Source: Exophiala sp. HKRS030 (Eukaryota > Ascomycota > Eurotiomycetes > Chaetothyriales > Herpotrichiellaceae). From it: a DNA stretch of 64,000 nt. The position numbers and the translations under genes are program-made. The notes below the pieces were generated by a model that was given only the letters and a program-made list of their open reading frames with translations, was not told the DNA's origin and did no database searches. Positions 11,201-23,230 of the stretch are shown piece by piece (the first letter of the stretch is position 1; each line of letters opens with the position of its first letter). The stretch is from positions 6,262,001 through 6,326,000 of the forward strand of contig JAHWDD010000001.1 in NCBI GenBank assembly GCA_023897205.1, given 5' to 3'.

Positions 11201-13814
11201 ACACGACTTTCATGGATTTCTTTTAGCATCGAATGCATAACCGTTTCTGGGTGGCTGGGGCCACTCTAGGACTTGCTCCTCAGTGCCGCCCAGTTAGGGA
11301 CGTCGTCCGTAAGGTATGGTCGATGACTCGACCCATGTTGTAATATTATTCAAGTGAGTCTGACAATGATTGAGTATTGGTGGCTCGACAGCAACTTCTG
11401 AATACTGGCTAGTGCACCAAGCTATCATGCTCAATGATGCCAGTGATATGCTACGTAGGGTATACCCACAAAGCCACATATAGGCACGGCGCCGTAGCGG
11501 GCACAACCTGAAAGTTGAGAGGATTAGATCTGGGTATCCGTTCGCACTTTGCCAGGCAGCCTAGGCCGGCGGGGTCGTTCGGGGCCTGTTTTTAGCTCCG
11601 TTTGATCAAGAGTCTTTGCACCCAGGGCTACTGGAGGCTTCGTGGCTGCCCTTGGACCTTGCGACCCTTGTCGCAGATCAGGTTACCCACAGCCCAAGAT
11701 CCCGAGACTTGTACGGCTGTATGGGGATTGGTCGAAAGCCAGCCAACACAACAAGAAAGTGATGCAAAGATTTCTTTTTAGCTCGTATTTTCATGACTAG
11801 TTCGGTGGAATTACCCAAGAGTCCAAAAGTCTAGCAAATTCGACCGGCGCTTCCGAAGCGTGCTTTTGTCGGTGATGATCGAGAGACCCCAAAAAGCCTC
11901 CCAAGCTCGATCCTCTCAAGCGTCGTGAAAACTCCGTACTCCGTATAGGAACGAACAAAAGAGCATCTGCCGACTATGATCGACAGCACGATCGTCGTCA
12001 CGATCGACCCTTTCCACGGACGCAATCCGTACTTGAGAAACTCCTCTGTTCTCTGTCACCGATCCTGGCACGGTCTGGGATTGTCTAGACATCTCAACTT
12101 GAAAGGCGCCCTGCCCACAGTGCCACTTGGACACGCAGCAAATTGGGATGCCACGGGCGACCCAATTCCCGTTATCGGCCAGGCAAGCTCCGAGATCAGT
12201 GCTAGTTTGCCCAGAGATGGACCCTGTTCAATGCTCGGTGGTGACCACTGACCAGGGCCATGGGAATTTTAGCTGCAGGTGGGCTCCAGGTGAGCTCCAG
12301 ACGGGCCCTTTGGGCTCCAGCTCCAGGCAATCATCTCCTTCAGCGGGCTAAACGCGGGGCCTAAGGAGCGTGTCCTTCTGGGAGCCCGGAAGGGAGGAAC
12401 CGTTAGCCGGCCTTGGGGCCGTGATAATGCGTGAACGGCTGCAGCTCAACTGCATACGAGCGAAAGGGAGGGAAATACGATTGATCAGATGGCTTTTCCA
12501 CCCCAGTGAGTCGATTGCTGCTCGTCCAGATTCGTCCTGGCAATCTTCCTGTTCTAGATTATCTTGACGAGAGCGGACTGGTAAAATTTCATGGGCAGTC
12601 ACGCAGTGCATCAAGGCCCTGTAAGTAGGCTTCAAGCAATCAGAGATTCAAGCACTAGCAAAGTCTCGAAAAGTCCGTCCGCAAGAACCGAATTTTTGGA
12701 ATTGAATTCGTCCGATGGCCATGATGATGATAATGATGATGGTGTTGTTGACGAAGATCCCAGGCGCTTGAAGTTTGTTTCCAAGTCGCACGCATCTGGC
12801 AGTGGCACCCATTGTGTGGGGGCTGCTGATTGGCCCTCCCCCACCATGTTAGATTTCCATGTCACCATTCTGGCATTTCCTGGCCCTACAATCTCCCTGC
12901 TCATCCTCGCTCACCCTCGCTCACTTTCGCCTCAAGATCCGCAAAGCGAAGTGCTGACCTGCTCTGGAGTATTGGACTACACTGGCTCGTGCCGCGTCGC
13001 TTGTCAATCCCTTGGTTATGTCTATAAAGAAACGATTGAACTCTAATTCTCCATCGTAGCCCAGAGAAATGGCCTGCATGTCGGACATGTGGATTGGACA
13101 GAAGTATATTGACATAACATTCGACAAGTGCTCGGTGGCGACGGAAATCATACACTATCGCAGAAGACACGACCAGATAGAGCTTAAGTGGGAAATTTAC
13201 TTCCCGGCCTAGTGGATCGAGGTTAGTTAGTGATGGGAGTCGGAGACGAACAAGGCTCAGGTGCCGTCCGCTGACGACGACGTTGAGCATCTGTAGTACG
13301 AAGCCGGCGTTGCCCAGAAACGACGTCGCAAGGCGCTCCTCGTTTCGGTCGTTGGCCGGCATTATCAAGAAGCTATTCATGGCTGAGATTGAAGAAGGAG
13401 GGAAATTGATTGAAAGATATACAACCCAAATAATCCTCACAACCCAAATGCACGAGCGACGGGGGTATGTAAATTTGCAAGAAAAGAGTCCGTGTCTGGC
13501 GAAGGTCGTACCATCCAGCATATTAACCACTTTGAACAAATGTCAAATCTCCCTACAATGCCCATCGGTTCTCATCCAAATTCATTCGTCGACCCGCATC
13601 CAAAAGCAGAATCGTTGAGCAGAATCATATCATCTCTGCCATGGTTCCTCCAAAGACAAGGAGTGCCTGCCTGCTGATCATCGCCATAAATGCATAAGAA
13701 AATTCGTAAAGAGACTGTGGATCAGCTGCCTGGGGCAACCTTGTAAAAAGGTAGTTCCACAGGCCAGCGACATTCCAGCACGGCTAAGCTACCGATGGAT
13801 CAAATTTGAAAAAA
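8291..13814. other. Long non-coding stretch upstream of the Zn2Cys6 gene (5.5 kb)
   Basis: No gene is clearly supported. Short frames on both strands have no recognisable domains. Two overlapping minus-strand frames at about 12901-13539 look slightly protein-like and are discussed as a finding. A G/C-rich patch near 12275-12330 has several imperfect copies of GGGCTCCAG. The left part should hold the promoter and 5' UTR of the Zn2Cys6 gene, and the right end the 3' UTR of the RING gene. Confidence 0.45.
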
Positions 13815-16373
13815 TCAACTAGTACCTGCGTTGGTAGTTGTTGAGGGCCCTTGTTCCTGGACGCCTTGTCCCCGACACATGGGACAGCTGTTACGACCCG
13901 TTGTGAGCCACTAGATATGTCAGTCACCACCGTAATAGAGTATGAGGAACTCTTACCTCGTCAATGCATTCACGATGATATAGATGGCTACACTTGCCAA
14001 GACGGCGTACCTCTTCAGACGCGGCATAATCGGATAGGCAGATCAGACATCGCTCTCCAGCGGCAATGGTGAAAGACTCTCCATCAGCACGAGTAATTGA
14101 CCGCCCCACCAAGATTCCTTGAGACTCTTGGAGACGGAACAGGCCGCCCGCGGCATTCACTTCATCTTCTGTCGCGACTGGAGGTTTGACAGGACCCAGA
14201 AGAGTTGAGAGCATTTGCATATCTTCATATGATGGATTGTCTGTAAAAAGACTTGGCATGGTGAACGCTGGATGATCGGGCGAAACGTTCGTGCCAACCA
14301 CATATATAAGCCAACTTCGACCGACACCGGCTGGGGGGTGATCTGGCTCCACCATTCCATTGCGTCGAGCGGCACCAGATCCGAGTTCGGGCCTGCGTGC
14401 AAACTCAGAGTCACTCCGCCTTCTTTGCCGTGCGGTGTTGAAGGATTGATCGCCAACATCTTCGTCCGGAGACTGCGGGCGATGCAGATCCTCCGAGTCA
14501 GGCAGATACGACGAAGTGACCGCTGAGGCAGAAGATGGCCGGCGAGCCGGCGAAACTTGACCACTTCTGATATCAGCAGGCGTTGAGGGAGGAGGATGGG
14601 GTCCAGGAGGACTTTCAGACACAAGTGGAGTCGTGGCACTGGGGTCAGTATTTACAGCAGATTCAGCACCAGATGACGACCGTCCTGTAGCGTTGCGAGT
14701 GCGTTGGTGTCGCTGGCTCTCGTATTGGGAGGGAAAGCTGTAATTTGTCATTGAATGGCGTCGAGGGTTAGACCGCCTTCCACTGGCATCAGAGCGTCGA
14801 AAGAGGGCACCCGAACTTCCATTCCTCAACATATTTGCTGGCGGCAGGAAGGGTAGACTTAGAAGTGTGTCGAGGCTTGGACCTAATAATCCATTCTCGC
14901 CATTGCTCGTATCCTGCCCGTGTGGGAGCGAGCGTACTCCGACCAACACCAAGGTCACAGACCTATCAGTGTCCTCTGGGCTCGCAATGCTGTCCAGGTC
15001 CATTTGTCCAACGTCTCTAGACTGTGCCTGTGACGCTATTGGAGAACCATTCTCATCATTGGGAAATTGGAAAACTCGCATGAAATTTACGGGAGGCAAA
15101 TCGCCATCGGCGGAGCTCATCCCAACATTCTCGCCGGCTTGTGCGGTTGCCGCGTCCTGAAGAGTTTGCACGAAATTTTGAATGCTGCCATCAAATGTTT
15201 CGCCACTGGGACCACGAGCACCAGGATGAGATCCTGAGGCATGACCAGAGAGTTGTGCCGCGATGGCGGCAGCCGCCAATTGCAAAACCTGTGAGAGAGG
15301 AGGATGCTCTCCTCTGCGAATCAGGCGCGTGGAGCGAGATCGTAGTCCAGGTTGAAATCTTCGAGTGCTATTCAGGCCAGATGCGACACGGGGAGTGGAG
15401 GGGCCAGTTCGAGTCTCTGCTTCAACAGCATCGAGCTCGTGAGGTTGATCATCGTGATCATGACGATTTTCCGATGATGGGAGTAATCTATCTGAATCTT
15501 CGGCGAATGTCACTCGGGCTGTTCGGGATGTAGATTCTCGTAGGCTCGTATTTGACTGAAATTGCTCCGATGGTCGACCAAGTAGGCTAGATATACGCGA
15601 AGAGAGAGATATTGAGTCACGCACACGGCTCAATCGGTTCCGTGACCGAAGTATAGGGAGGCTTCCTTGCACAGATATTTCTCTAACCGCATCAAAGGAG
15701 GACGGTTCGGGATCGCGGGTTTGTGGATGTCGATAGTCGTGCATGAGAGAGAAACTGGGTTCTCCTGGTCTGGGGGAGAGCCGTGTCCATCAATCTCTGT
15801 TTGTGGCGCAATGAGCGACACGCGACTATTACTTGCAATATTATGGATGGCCGGGGGCAGGTCGTCGCGAGCGGTTGAGAAACGGTCGGCCATATTGCGC
15901 AAAGTAGGCTCCTCGCCCAGATGTTCGTCCCCACGGTCGAATCGTCCGCGAACAAGTGGATCAGAAAGAATGCTAAGGCGTAGCCTCGAAATCATCGACG
16001 ATCGTTGGCGCGAGGTGTTCTCGGAGGCGGATGACACCTGCGAGGCATTTGGCTCGACCTCTTGACCGCCAACTAGAGGTCTATTTTCTTGTTCATACTC
16101 AATGTCAGCTGAGGGTCGCGGTGAGCTGCTTGAGGAAGTTGCTGCAACCTGCGTTGGTTCCACTGGACGCTGTCTCCGAAGAGAATCATATAAGATACTG
16201 GCCCGTTGTCCAGCTGCTCGGAGGGAATGGGTGTTTCGTCGGGCCAGCCGAGCAGTCCTCCCACGAGAGACCGCATCTTGTTCTGCATTCAATCTATCAT
16301 TTCTTGTGTGAGAAAGTTCTTCTAGCTGCCCATCATCCGGTTGCCCACGGGGCGTGGAGTTTGTGTTTCCCAT
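13815..16373 (-). CDS. RING-H2 finger protein, putative E3 ubiquitin ligase
   Basis: Model: exons 16373-15833, 15764-13957 and 13910-13815 (introns of 68 and 46 nt), giving 814 residues. The C-terminal RING-H2 finger is completed only by splicing the last intron: Cys753, Cys756, Cys772, His774, His777, Cys780, Cys792, Cys795 (ending CPMCRGQG). The preceding 700 residues are low-complexity, rich in Ser, Arg, Pro and Asp, and probably disordered, with a moderately hydrophobic Ala-rich patch (SQVLQLAAAAIAAQ). The protein begins MGNTNSTP, which fits the N-myristoylation pattern (Gly2, Ser6), so membrane attachment is plausible. Substrates are unknown. The first intron (15765-15832) was placed because it joins the two long frames with GT and AG ends; a nearby alternative acceptor would shift the frame. 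The RING is certain, the exact first splice less so. Confidence 0.85.
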
Positions 16374-17811
16374 GCTAGGCTTGAGGTGCCAGAGGGTCGA
16401 CGGTTACGGTTACTGAGGTGGCATGTTCTTGTGACGAGAGCCAGTGTGGGCGACGTCGTTTTGACTGATAATATATGTCAAGATTATAAGAGCTGCAAGC
16501 GCGTACACAGGCTCGCAAGAGGATTCGTCGAAGATCAGAACATGGACGAGTTGACAGCAGAAGCGCTTCGAGGAGATGAGGTTCGTGAGGTGCGGTGATT
16601 ACAAATGATTAAGGCTGCAACTTATCGCCTTGGAGGTTCTTGCGTTGTGTCGGGTACGCAGAGGGGGAAGATATTGACTGAGGGAAGGAAGATTAAGTCG
16701 AGGATTGTATGTATGAGATTGTTGGGTTGTTGGATTGGTGCTCAAAGGTAAGAGGATTGTTGTGAGGGTGTGAGGTTTCCGGCTTTGGGTGTCAAATGTC
16801 AGGCTGTACACGCTCGGAACGTATCATTAACCGCATTTGGTAAATCAACTGCGTATTGTGTACGGTATTGGTATTGGCACCAACCAACGACAAACGCGGC
16901 GTGATAAGCCCAAGTCTACTGTGTCCACTGTGTGTCCTAAGTACCTATGTAGTCACTCTCGCATGTGGTTTATAAAGCGATCATGTCGGAAGAAGACGGT
17001 ATCGTGCATTAGTCCTCTTTCTCACACCAAGAAGCGACGAGGCGACGAGGCGCACACATTATCAGTGACCCTCAGAAGTGAAGAGTATAGGCGACTGTCA
17101 GATTCTTACGTGGCAGACAATCTGGGGATCTACAGGGCAACAATCGCTGCCTAATGGTTAAAAGCATCAGGTACCCGTGACGCCTATCACGGCCGGGAAT
17201 CCACTAATTGGAAGAAGTACTACCAGGCGCAATCAGGTACTTCGTTAGGGACAGACTGGAAAGTCGCACGGTTCCGGGTGATCCGCCCTTGCTTCTGTGC
17301 GTCGGACGATTGCTTTTGGGGGCGTTTTAGCCGTGAAACCACCCGGTCGTCGCACCAACTGCACGCCCAAGACCCGCTCCTGGGCCCTACAACATGCCTA
17401 AAGGCTCCTCGGTGCTCTGGCTAATGTAACCCCAGCCGTGGTTGGATTTAAACATAGAATCACTAAAATGGCACACCGACGGTCGATCAAAATATTTTGC
17501 CATATCAAACAGCAAATCTCACTGATTGAAGCAACCTTTTGAACATACCTTGGTTGCAAGCTGCGTTCCACAAACGCTGCCCTGATGCTTCAGGCTTTTC
17601 AACATACTCGGAGCTAGAATCCGTTTCACGAGCCTGATCTACAGACCCTGGAATGATGATAGCTGGACTGTGCCTGTTCCTCGGTGTTTTACACCACATC
17701 AGTCTATGATCTGACACTGAAACCATCTTCAAACCTAGCCGCAACGCCGTGGTATCTGCATGGTCTACTCATTAAATCAATTCTTTGTGACACTTGGGTA
17801 AGCCATTCAGT
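16374..17811. other. Divergent intergenic region between the RING gene and the Rrn11-like gene
   Basis: Short frames only, none with recognisable protein features. It should contain the two promoters. No tRNA or repeat was recognised. Confidence 0.5.
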
Positions 17812-18891
17812 ATGGCCATTTTCTCGCCGCCCATCAATAATGTTGGACGAGAATTTACACTCTCTCAACAGACGCGTTTGAGGAAGATGAAGCGTAAGCG
17901 ACTTCGAGCCGACACCTACTATCAGGACCAAGGCGACACACATGCAGCATCCCCTGGAGGAGAAGAAAGACCGTCGGTTGAGTACAGCGCTGTGGTGACT
18001 CCTCAAGAGCGTGCCCAGCGTCGCGTGGCAGGTCAACTCCTTGACCAACCTGTTCCTGAATTTCCTTTTCCTCACTCCCAAGCAAGTAGCAGACGGAAAC
18101 ACCGTCAGCCAACCACTGCATCATCTACTCAAGCTCCGAAGTCATTGCGCCTGCAACACCTCGCCGCCTTGACGGCAATTGTCCAGCGCAGCGTTCTGGC
18201 CCAGGATTACCATAGAGCAGCACGAGCGCTGGGATTGATGTTCCGCGACAACTCTGTCGTCCGTGGTGTAACCGCGCGAAACAAAGGATTCATGGGTATA
18301 GCCGCCGAGGTTCTCCTACACCAGAATCAAACAGACATTCACGCTCAGTCAACACAATTCCATGTCAACAACCTAGACAAAGCGAAGGAGCTTTATCAGT
18401 CTTTAATTATTCGCCATCCCTACCACAAGTCCTGGCCAGAGTCGGTCAATGCGGTGGATTTCTACCTTGCTATGTTCAACATTTGGATTCATGCGGTCTG
18501 CGCTACTGGCCAAGCCCAGTGCGCGCCGGACACGCCTGATGTCCACACAGAAGAAGATACCTCGAACTCAAAGTTCAGGGAGCTTGCAGACGCCAAAGAA
18601 ATTGCCGCCAAAATGGACGAGTGTATGGGCAGTTTGCCATACATGGATGAGCCCGAGTTGATCAGACTTCGGGCAATGGTTGATCTGTGGATGGCGGACC
18701 TCTATGAGACATGCTGGTCCTTCTCAAACCCAGACGAGCAAGACACCGAGCATGAACCTTTGAGTATCGCTGATTACACGCCATCAGATCACGATTACTT
18801 TCAGCTAGCAACGAGATCACGTGAGCAAGGCTATACTCGTCTGTCGAGACTGGAAGGTCTAGCGAGCGACAGTAACGATCAAGTCCCTTAG
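17812..18891 (+). CDS. Rrn11-like RNA polymerase I core-factor subunit
   Basis: A single-exon protein of 359 residues. I chose the ATG at 17812 because the open frame upstream begins only with a TTG. After a basic N-terminus (RLRKMKRKRLRAD) comes a helical repeat region: LQHLAALTAIVQRSVLAQDY, then HRAARALGLMFRD, and later ELYQSLIIRHPYHK followed by DFYLAMFNIWIH. This order of TPR-like helices resembles fungal Rrn11, a subunit of the core factor that recruits RNA polymerase I to the rDNA promoter in the nucleolus. I recognise the pattern from memory of the family and have not aligned it. An acidic tail follows (about residues 300-359). It lies about 670 bp upstream of BTA1 on the same strand; no functional link is implied. 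Confidence 0.65.
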   Translation: MAIFSPPINNVGREFTLSQQTRLRKMKRKRLRADTYYQDQGDTHAASPGGEERPSVEYSAVVTPQERAQRRVAGQLLDQPVPEFPFPHSQASSRRKHRQPTTASSTQAPKSLRLQHLAALTAIVQRSVLAQDYHRAARALGLMFRDNSVVRGVTARNKGFMGIAAEVLLHQNQTDIHAQSTQFHVNNLDKAKELYQSLIIRHPYHKSWPESVNAVDFYLAMFNIWIHAVCATGQAQCAPDTPDVHTEEDTSNSKFRELADAKEIAAKMDECMGSLPYMDEPELIRLRAMVDLWMADLYETCWSFSNPDEQDTEHEPLSIADYTPSDHDYFQLATRSREQGYTRLSRLEGLASDSNDQVP

Positions 18892-19559
18892 GTAGGTACT
18901 AACTAAGTTACTAACCTACCACTTCGCCTACTTTACCCGCAGAGACCAATCCACAGGCCATGACATGCCTCAGATCTTTCAAAGTTGAGTAATAAGCCAA
19001 CAAAGCACTGTGACCGTTGCCAGCAAAAAACTGGGCGACTTACGGGGCACGTGTGTTGAAGATCTCAATTTGTTCCAATGGGTCCAGACGGTTGAATGGC
19101 ACGACTACACTTCCTAGCCAAGTCGGGCGATGCACGCGCTGAGTTCTTCAAGGTGATTGGTTCCTGGCAAAGTTCTTCATACTTTGCAATGCCTCACAGC
19201 AGTCGATCACGAATTGAATCCGCCGAACCTCACAAATTTGTGCACATGGCTCTCTCGACGTCTTAATCAATCAATAGCCGGCACCATCAGCACTGTCATG
19301 TTGTTACAATCGCCACTCAAAGATGCATATGGCCCTTGCCGCGTGATTGATTCGCTGGATTCAACTTTCCACGCGATCCTCATATACGTCCAATCAGGAG
19401 AATTGCGTCTTCATGGATTCGATTCAAATACTTGCAAGAATGATGTTGCTTCTGTTCCCGTAAATCCTCACAGCTCCATTCCTTGTGATAGCATCCTCCG
19501 ACGCTGTCTGTCCGGACCACTCCTTGGGTCACTACCATGAACTCCTTTCAACTCGCCGA
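18892..19559. other. Upstream region of BTA1
   Basis: No coding potential is seen in this 668-bp interval. It holds one CACGTG palindrome at 19048-19053, about 505 bp before the chosen BTA1 start. Confidence 0.5.
19048..19053. promoter_or_regulatory. CACGTG E-box upstream of BTA1 (candidate Pho4/NUC-1-type site)
   Basis: A perfect CACGTG palindrome. Phosphate-starvation bHLH factors (Pho4, NUC-1) recognise CACGTG, and fungal BTA1 is known as a phosphate-starvation-induced gene, so the site is a sensible candidate. A single 6-mer is expected by chance about every 4 kb, and Cbf1-like factors bind the same motif. Confidence 0.3.
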
Positions 19560-22425
19560 ATGGCACCGGCTGAAGCCCTTTCATCCCGAATTGGCTCTCA
19601 TTGCTTTCGGGGCATCGCGCTCGTGACGACTCTATTGCTATGTTTGTTCAAACTTGGAAAGAGCGTCAAGTTGGGCGATTTTGGCCTCAATCCTTACCTG
19701 CGTTTTGCCTACGTTAGTTTCTTCAAACCGCACGATGCGAACAGAGATGGTGGGCAACAATCCGCACTGGAGAGCTTCTATGCTGCACAAGTAGGTCGAA
19801 TCGCTTTTCGTCTTATGTCGCTCATCATCGTCAGGCGAACGTCTATGATGCCACCAGGAAGCGTTTGCTTCAGGGCAGAGAGGATATGCTCGCGATCCTG
19901 GCTGCTAAACTTAAAACGTCTCCGCGTGTGAAGCGCAATCTTAAGCCGGTCTGGTATGATGTCGGAGGTGGTACTGGCTATAACATCGAGTTGATGGATA
20001 ACATTATTGGCATCGAAGGGTTTTTTGAGCATGTATTTTTGGTCGACCTGTCACCTTCTCTCTGCGATATTGCCAGAGAACGTGTTCGTAAGCAAGGTTG
20101 GACCAATGTGACAGTCTTGTGTCAGGATGCTCGAACCATTGCATGTTCTGCAGCATCTGCAGACTTGATCACCATGAGTTACAGTCTATCCATGATTCCA
20201 GATTTCTACAACGTCGTCGACATGCTGACAGGATTTCTTGCTCCTTCTGGCCTGGTCGGAATATGCGATTTTTATGTCCAAAGTATTGTGGATGTCTCAT
20301 CCAGAAATTACATCGGTGGCACTTTCAATCGTCATGTGAACTGGCTCGGTCGCATGTTTTGGAGGACATGGTTTGACGCGGATCGAGTCAATCTCGATGG
20401 TGGACGACGAGATTATGTTGAATATCGCTTTGGCACTGTCCTGTCTATCAGCGAACGTAACTACCTATTGGGAGGGTGAGTGGCATTCATTTCCCCTGTG
20501 CAAAAATTTGGTCCTACCTTTGCCACCGGTCGAGCCTGAAGTGGATTGGTCACTGACCTTCAACACCGAACCAGAATTCCATACTACATCTTCGTTGGAT
20601 GTAGAAGAGAAACCGATAGCTCGACCAGTGAAGGTCAAAGTGTTCTTGAGAAACTCGATGCCTCGTTGACAGAATCCCCTTACTTGTCGCCGATGAAATT
20701 TCGGGAACAGCGAACGATGGAAGTGCAACAAGTCATACCTCGATCCAAACTGTACGAATCCGCCATTGTCAATCTCAGCTCGAACCTTCCCCTGCCTGCA
20801 GCATTCTATCAACAGCATCACTGGCGTATTCACTATGATGACCTTCTCCAAAAACACCAGCAGTTCAGCAATGAATACATTTACGCTTTCAACTGGGAAG
20901 ATCCCAAGGTCGACCGTCAACTCCTGAAAATCACCAAAGATGACGTGATTTTGACCATCACCAGTGCCGGTGACAACATTCTAGATTATCTTCTCGAACA
21001 ACCTAAACGAGTTCATGCAGTCGACTTGAACCCCAATCAAAACCATCTCCTGGAACTCAAGGTTGCGGCCTTCACAGCACTTCCATATCTCGACGTTTGG
21101 CAACTTTTCGCGGAAGGTAAACACGCCGACTTTCGTGATCTTCTCCTACACAAACTCAGCCCTCATATGTCCAGCCAAGCGTTCCAGTACTGGCTGAACA
21201 AAGCACATGTTTTCTCCCCAGCGGAGGTGGTCTATACGAGAGTGGAGGATCTCGTCACGCCATTAAACTCGTGCGAAGACTTGTCAAACTGTTCGGTCTA
21301 AGCGCAAAAGTCCAGACTCTGTGCAACGTAGAGACACTGAATGAGCAGCGCGAAATATGGCCGATCATCCGCAACCTACTACTCAGCTGGCCTCTACATC
21401 GTCTAGTCGTGTCTACTGAGTGGTGGGCGTGGAAGGCAGCCGGTGTGCCTCCGGCCCAGCATGCACTAATCCTCGATGACTTTGCGCAGAAAACTCAACA
21501 GCCTAAAGCAAAAAGCATCTGCGGCGAAGCGGTCTGGCAATATGTCGTCGACACATTAGATCCAGTCGTCGAAACCACGCAAATCAGTCGCGACAATTAT
21601 TTCTACTATGTCTGCTTGCAAGGCAAGTACTCTAGGAAGTAAGTCGCATTGATCTCTCTCTTATTGCTCACTATGCACGAAATGTACCCAGTTTTACCCG
21701 TGACCAATCTGACAAGCCACAGATGCCACCCTCGTTACTTGTCAGCAAAATCCCATGCCAAACTATCCAAGCCCGAGACCTTTGACGGACTGCGTATCCA
21801 CACAGATGAAATTATGGAAGTCATTGCAAGAATCAGTCCTTCTACATTGACCATCGCCATTGTAAGACAATGCCCTTACGCAAGAGATAATCCTCTTCTT
21901 TTCCCATTTACCATAGAAGTCCTGCAAAGCTGACACTCGAGAACTCGCTAGCTCATGGACTCAATGGACTGGTTCAACCCAACCGAAACAGCAGCGCAAG
22001 AACAGATCCAGGCTTTGAACAAAGTCCTCAAACTCGGCGGGCGCGTCCTCTTCCGCTCCGCCGCACTACGACCGTGGTATACAGATATCTTCGAACAAAA
22101 CGGGTTCGAAGCCAAGTGCGTCGGCCGCAGAGATTCAGGGAAATGTATTGATCGGTAAGTCATGCTTCTCAACCCTAACCCTTATTTTATGGGACAGGTG
22201 CACAACGCAGACATGACCACGTATCCATGATTTTCATGTAGCTGACATATCCTGTTTCTTGTTGTCCCAAATAGTGTCAATATGTACGCATCTACATGGA
22301 TCTGCACGAAGCGAAGCACACCATCCAGCAGTCCAGTCATGGCGCACAAGAAGCGTCCCAGCAGTGCATCGACTGCAGCCGCGCTTGAGGATTTGACGCT
22401 CACGCCAGCAGCTATGGAGTACTAA
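19560..22425 (+). CDS. BTA1: Betaine-lipid (DGTS) synthase BTA1, frame broken by one base
   Basis: Model: exons 19560-19790, 19835-20475, 20575-21638, 21723-21861, 21952-22154, 22275-22425; about 809 residues. The N-terminal hydrophobic segment (GIALVTTLLLCLF) is followed by an SAM-dependent methyltransferase domain (DVGGGTGYN at about 119-127). The second half is a DUF3419/BtaA-type 3-amino-3-carboxypropyl transferase (FNWEDPKVD at about 393, VDLNPNQNHLLELK at about 443, GGSRHAIKLVRRL, and MDSMDW). Together they convert diacylglycerol to the phosphorus-free lipid DGTS. All five introns fit GT-AG and restore conserved reading. The frame shifts by one at the C4 run 21216-21219: upstream the protein reads KAHVFSP, while GLYESGGSRHAIK lies in the next frame. 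One extra C would join them; as it stands translation ends at 21301, inside the transferase domain. Family and domain order are secure. Confidence 0.9.
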
Positions 22426-23230
22426 GGGTGATCTCATGGGATTCGGCCGCGGGTGTCTTCTTCGCCTTTGGGAATAGTCATCGCATTGGCAAGCGCCGCT
22501 ATGGTTAGCGGAATGCGATACAAAGACCCAGCCGGCCGTGGAATAGATTCAGTCAATCTTTTGCATGCATATGGAAATGCGCAAAGGGGTTTGATCTTCT
22601 CCGCATCTAGGTCGGACAGGCTGAACTACCATGCGCGCGAGGCAAGGGGTTCTCCCGTCGCAGCGTGCACATGTCAGGAGCAAGAGTCTTTATGTTGAAG
22701 GGGAATGAACCCTCACTATTGTCTAACCTCGTCTTGACGGCTCCGATTCCTCCTGACTGCCCCGGATCCCTAACATCAATGTAGCACTGGTGTCATCTTG
22801 ATTATCTCAGTGTGCGCGGCGATGGTTAGGGGACAAGTAGACATAGAACAAGCACATTAAAATAGAGAATGATGTTGTTACTTGCGCACCTGGCAATTTA
22901 CATCTTTTGCCTTATCCCTCTTACGTTTCGTCGTCGCTTCCATTGGAAAATAATTGCCACCTCTCTGGCAAAGGAGGAAGAGCGGGCTTCGAATGCAGCA
23001 GTCGGTCTAGCAGAGGCTTTTACACACAATGAGGGCATTGATTTTCTTCCTGTCAGGGGTGTTTTCCGGATACATTTTCTAGACACATAAAAGGGTTGGA
23101 AGCGGTGAGGGTGGCAAAGATGAGGATCTATCTAGCTTGAAGGAATGTTTCCAACCCTTCTGAACACCGATCTCATTAACTAAGCACTCCCCGCCGGTCG
23201 AAATCCTGCGTAGGCACATACAGCCAGCTG
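22426..23230. other. Convergent 3' region between BTA1 and the AYR1-like gene
   Basis: About 800 bp with only short, unremarkable frames. It should contain both 3' UTRs. No RNA gene or repeat was recognised. Confidence 0.5.

Noticed and set aside
12591..13046. Plus-strand open frame of 151 codons
   Set aside because: Low-complexity composition, no domain, and it overlaps more protein-like minus-strand frames; not supported as a gene.
15760..15835. Frame change between the two long RING-gene frames
   Set aside because: A 68-nt GT-AG intron explains it, although the acceptor choice is not certain.
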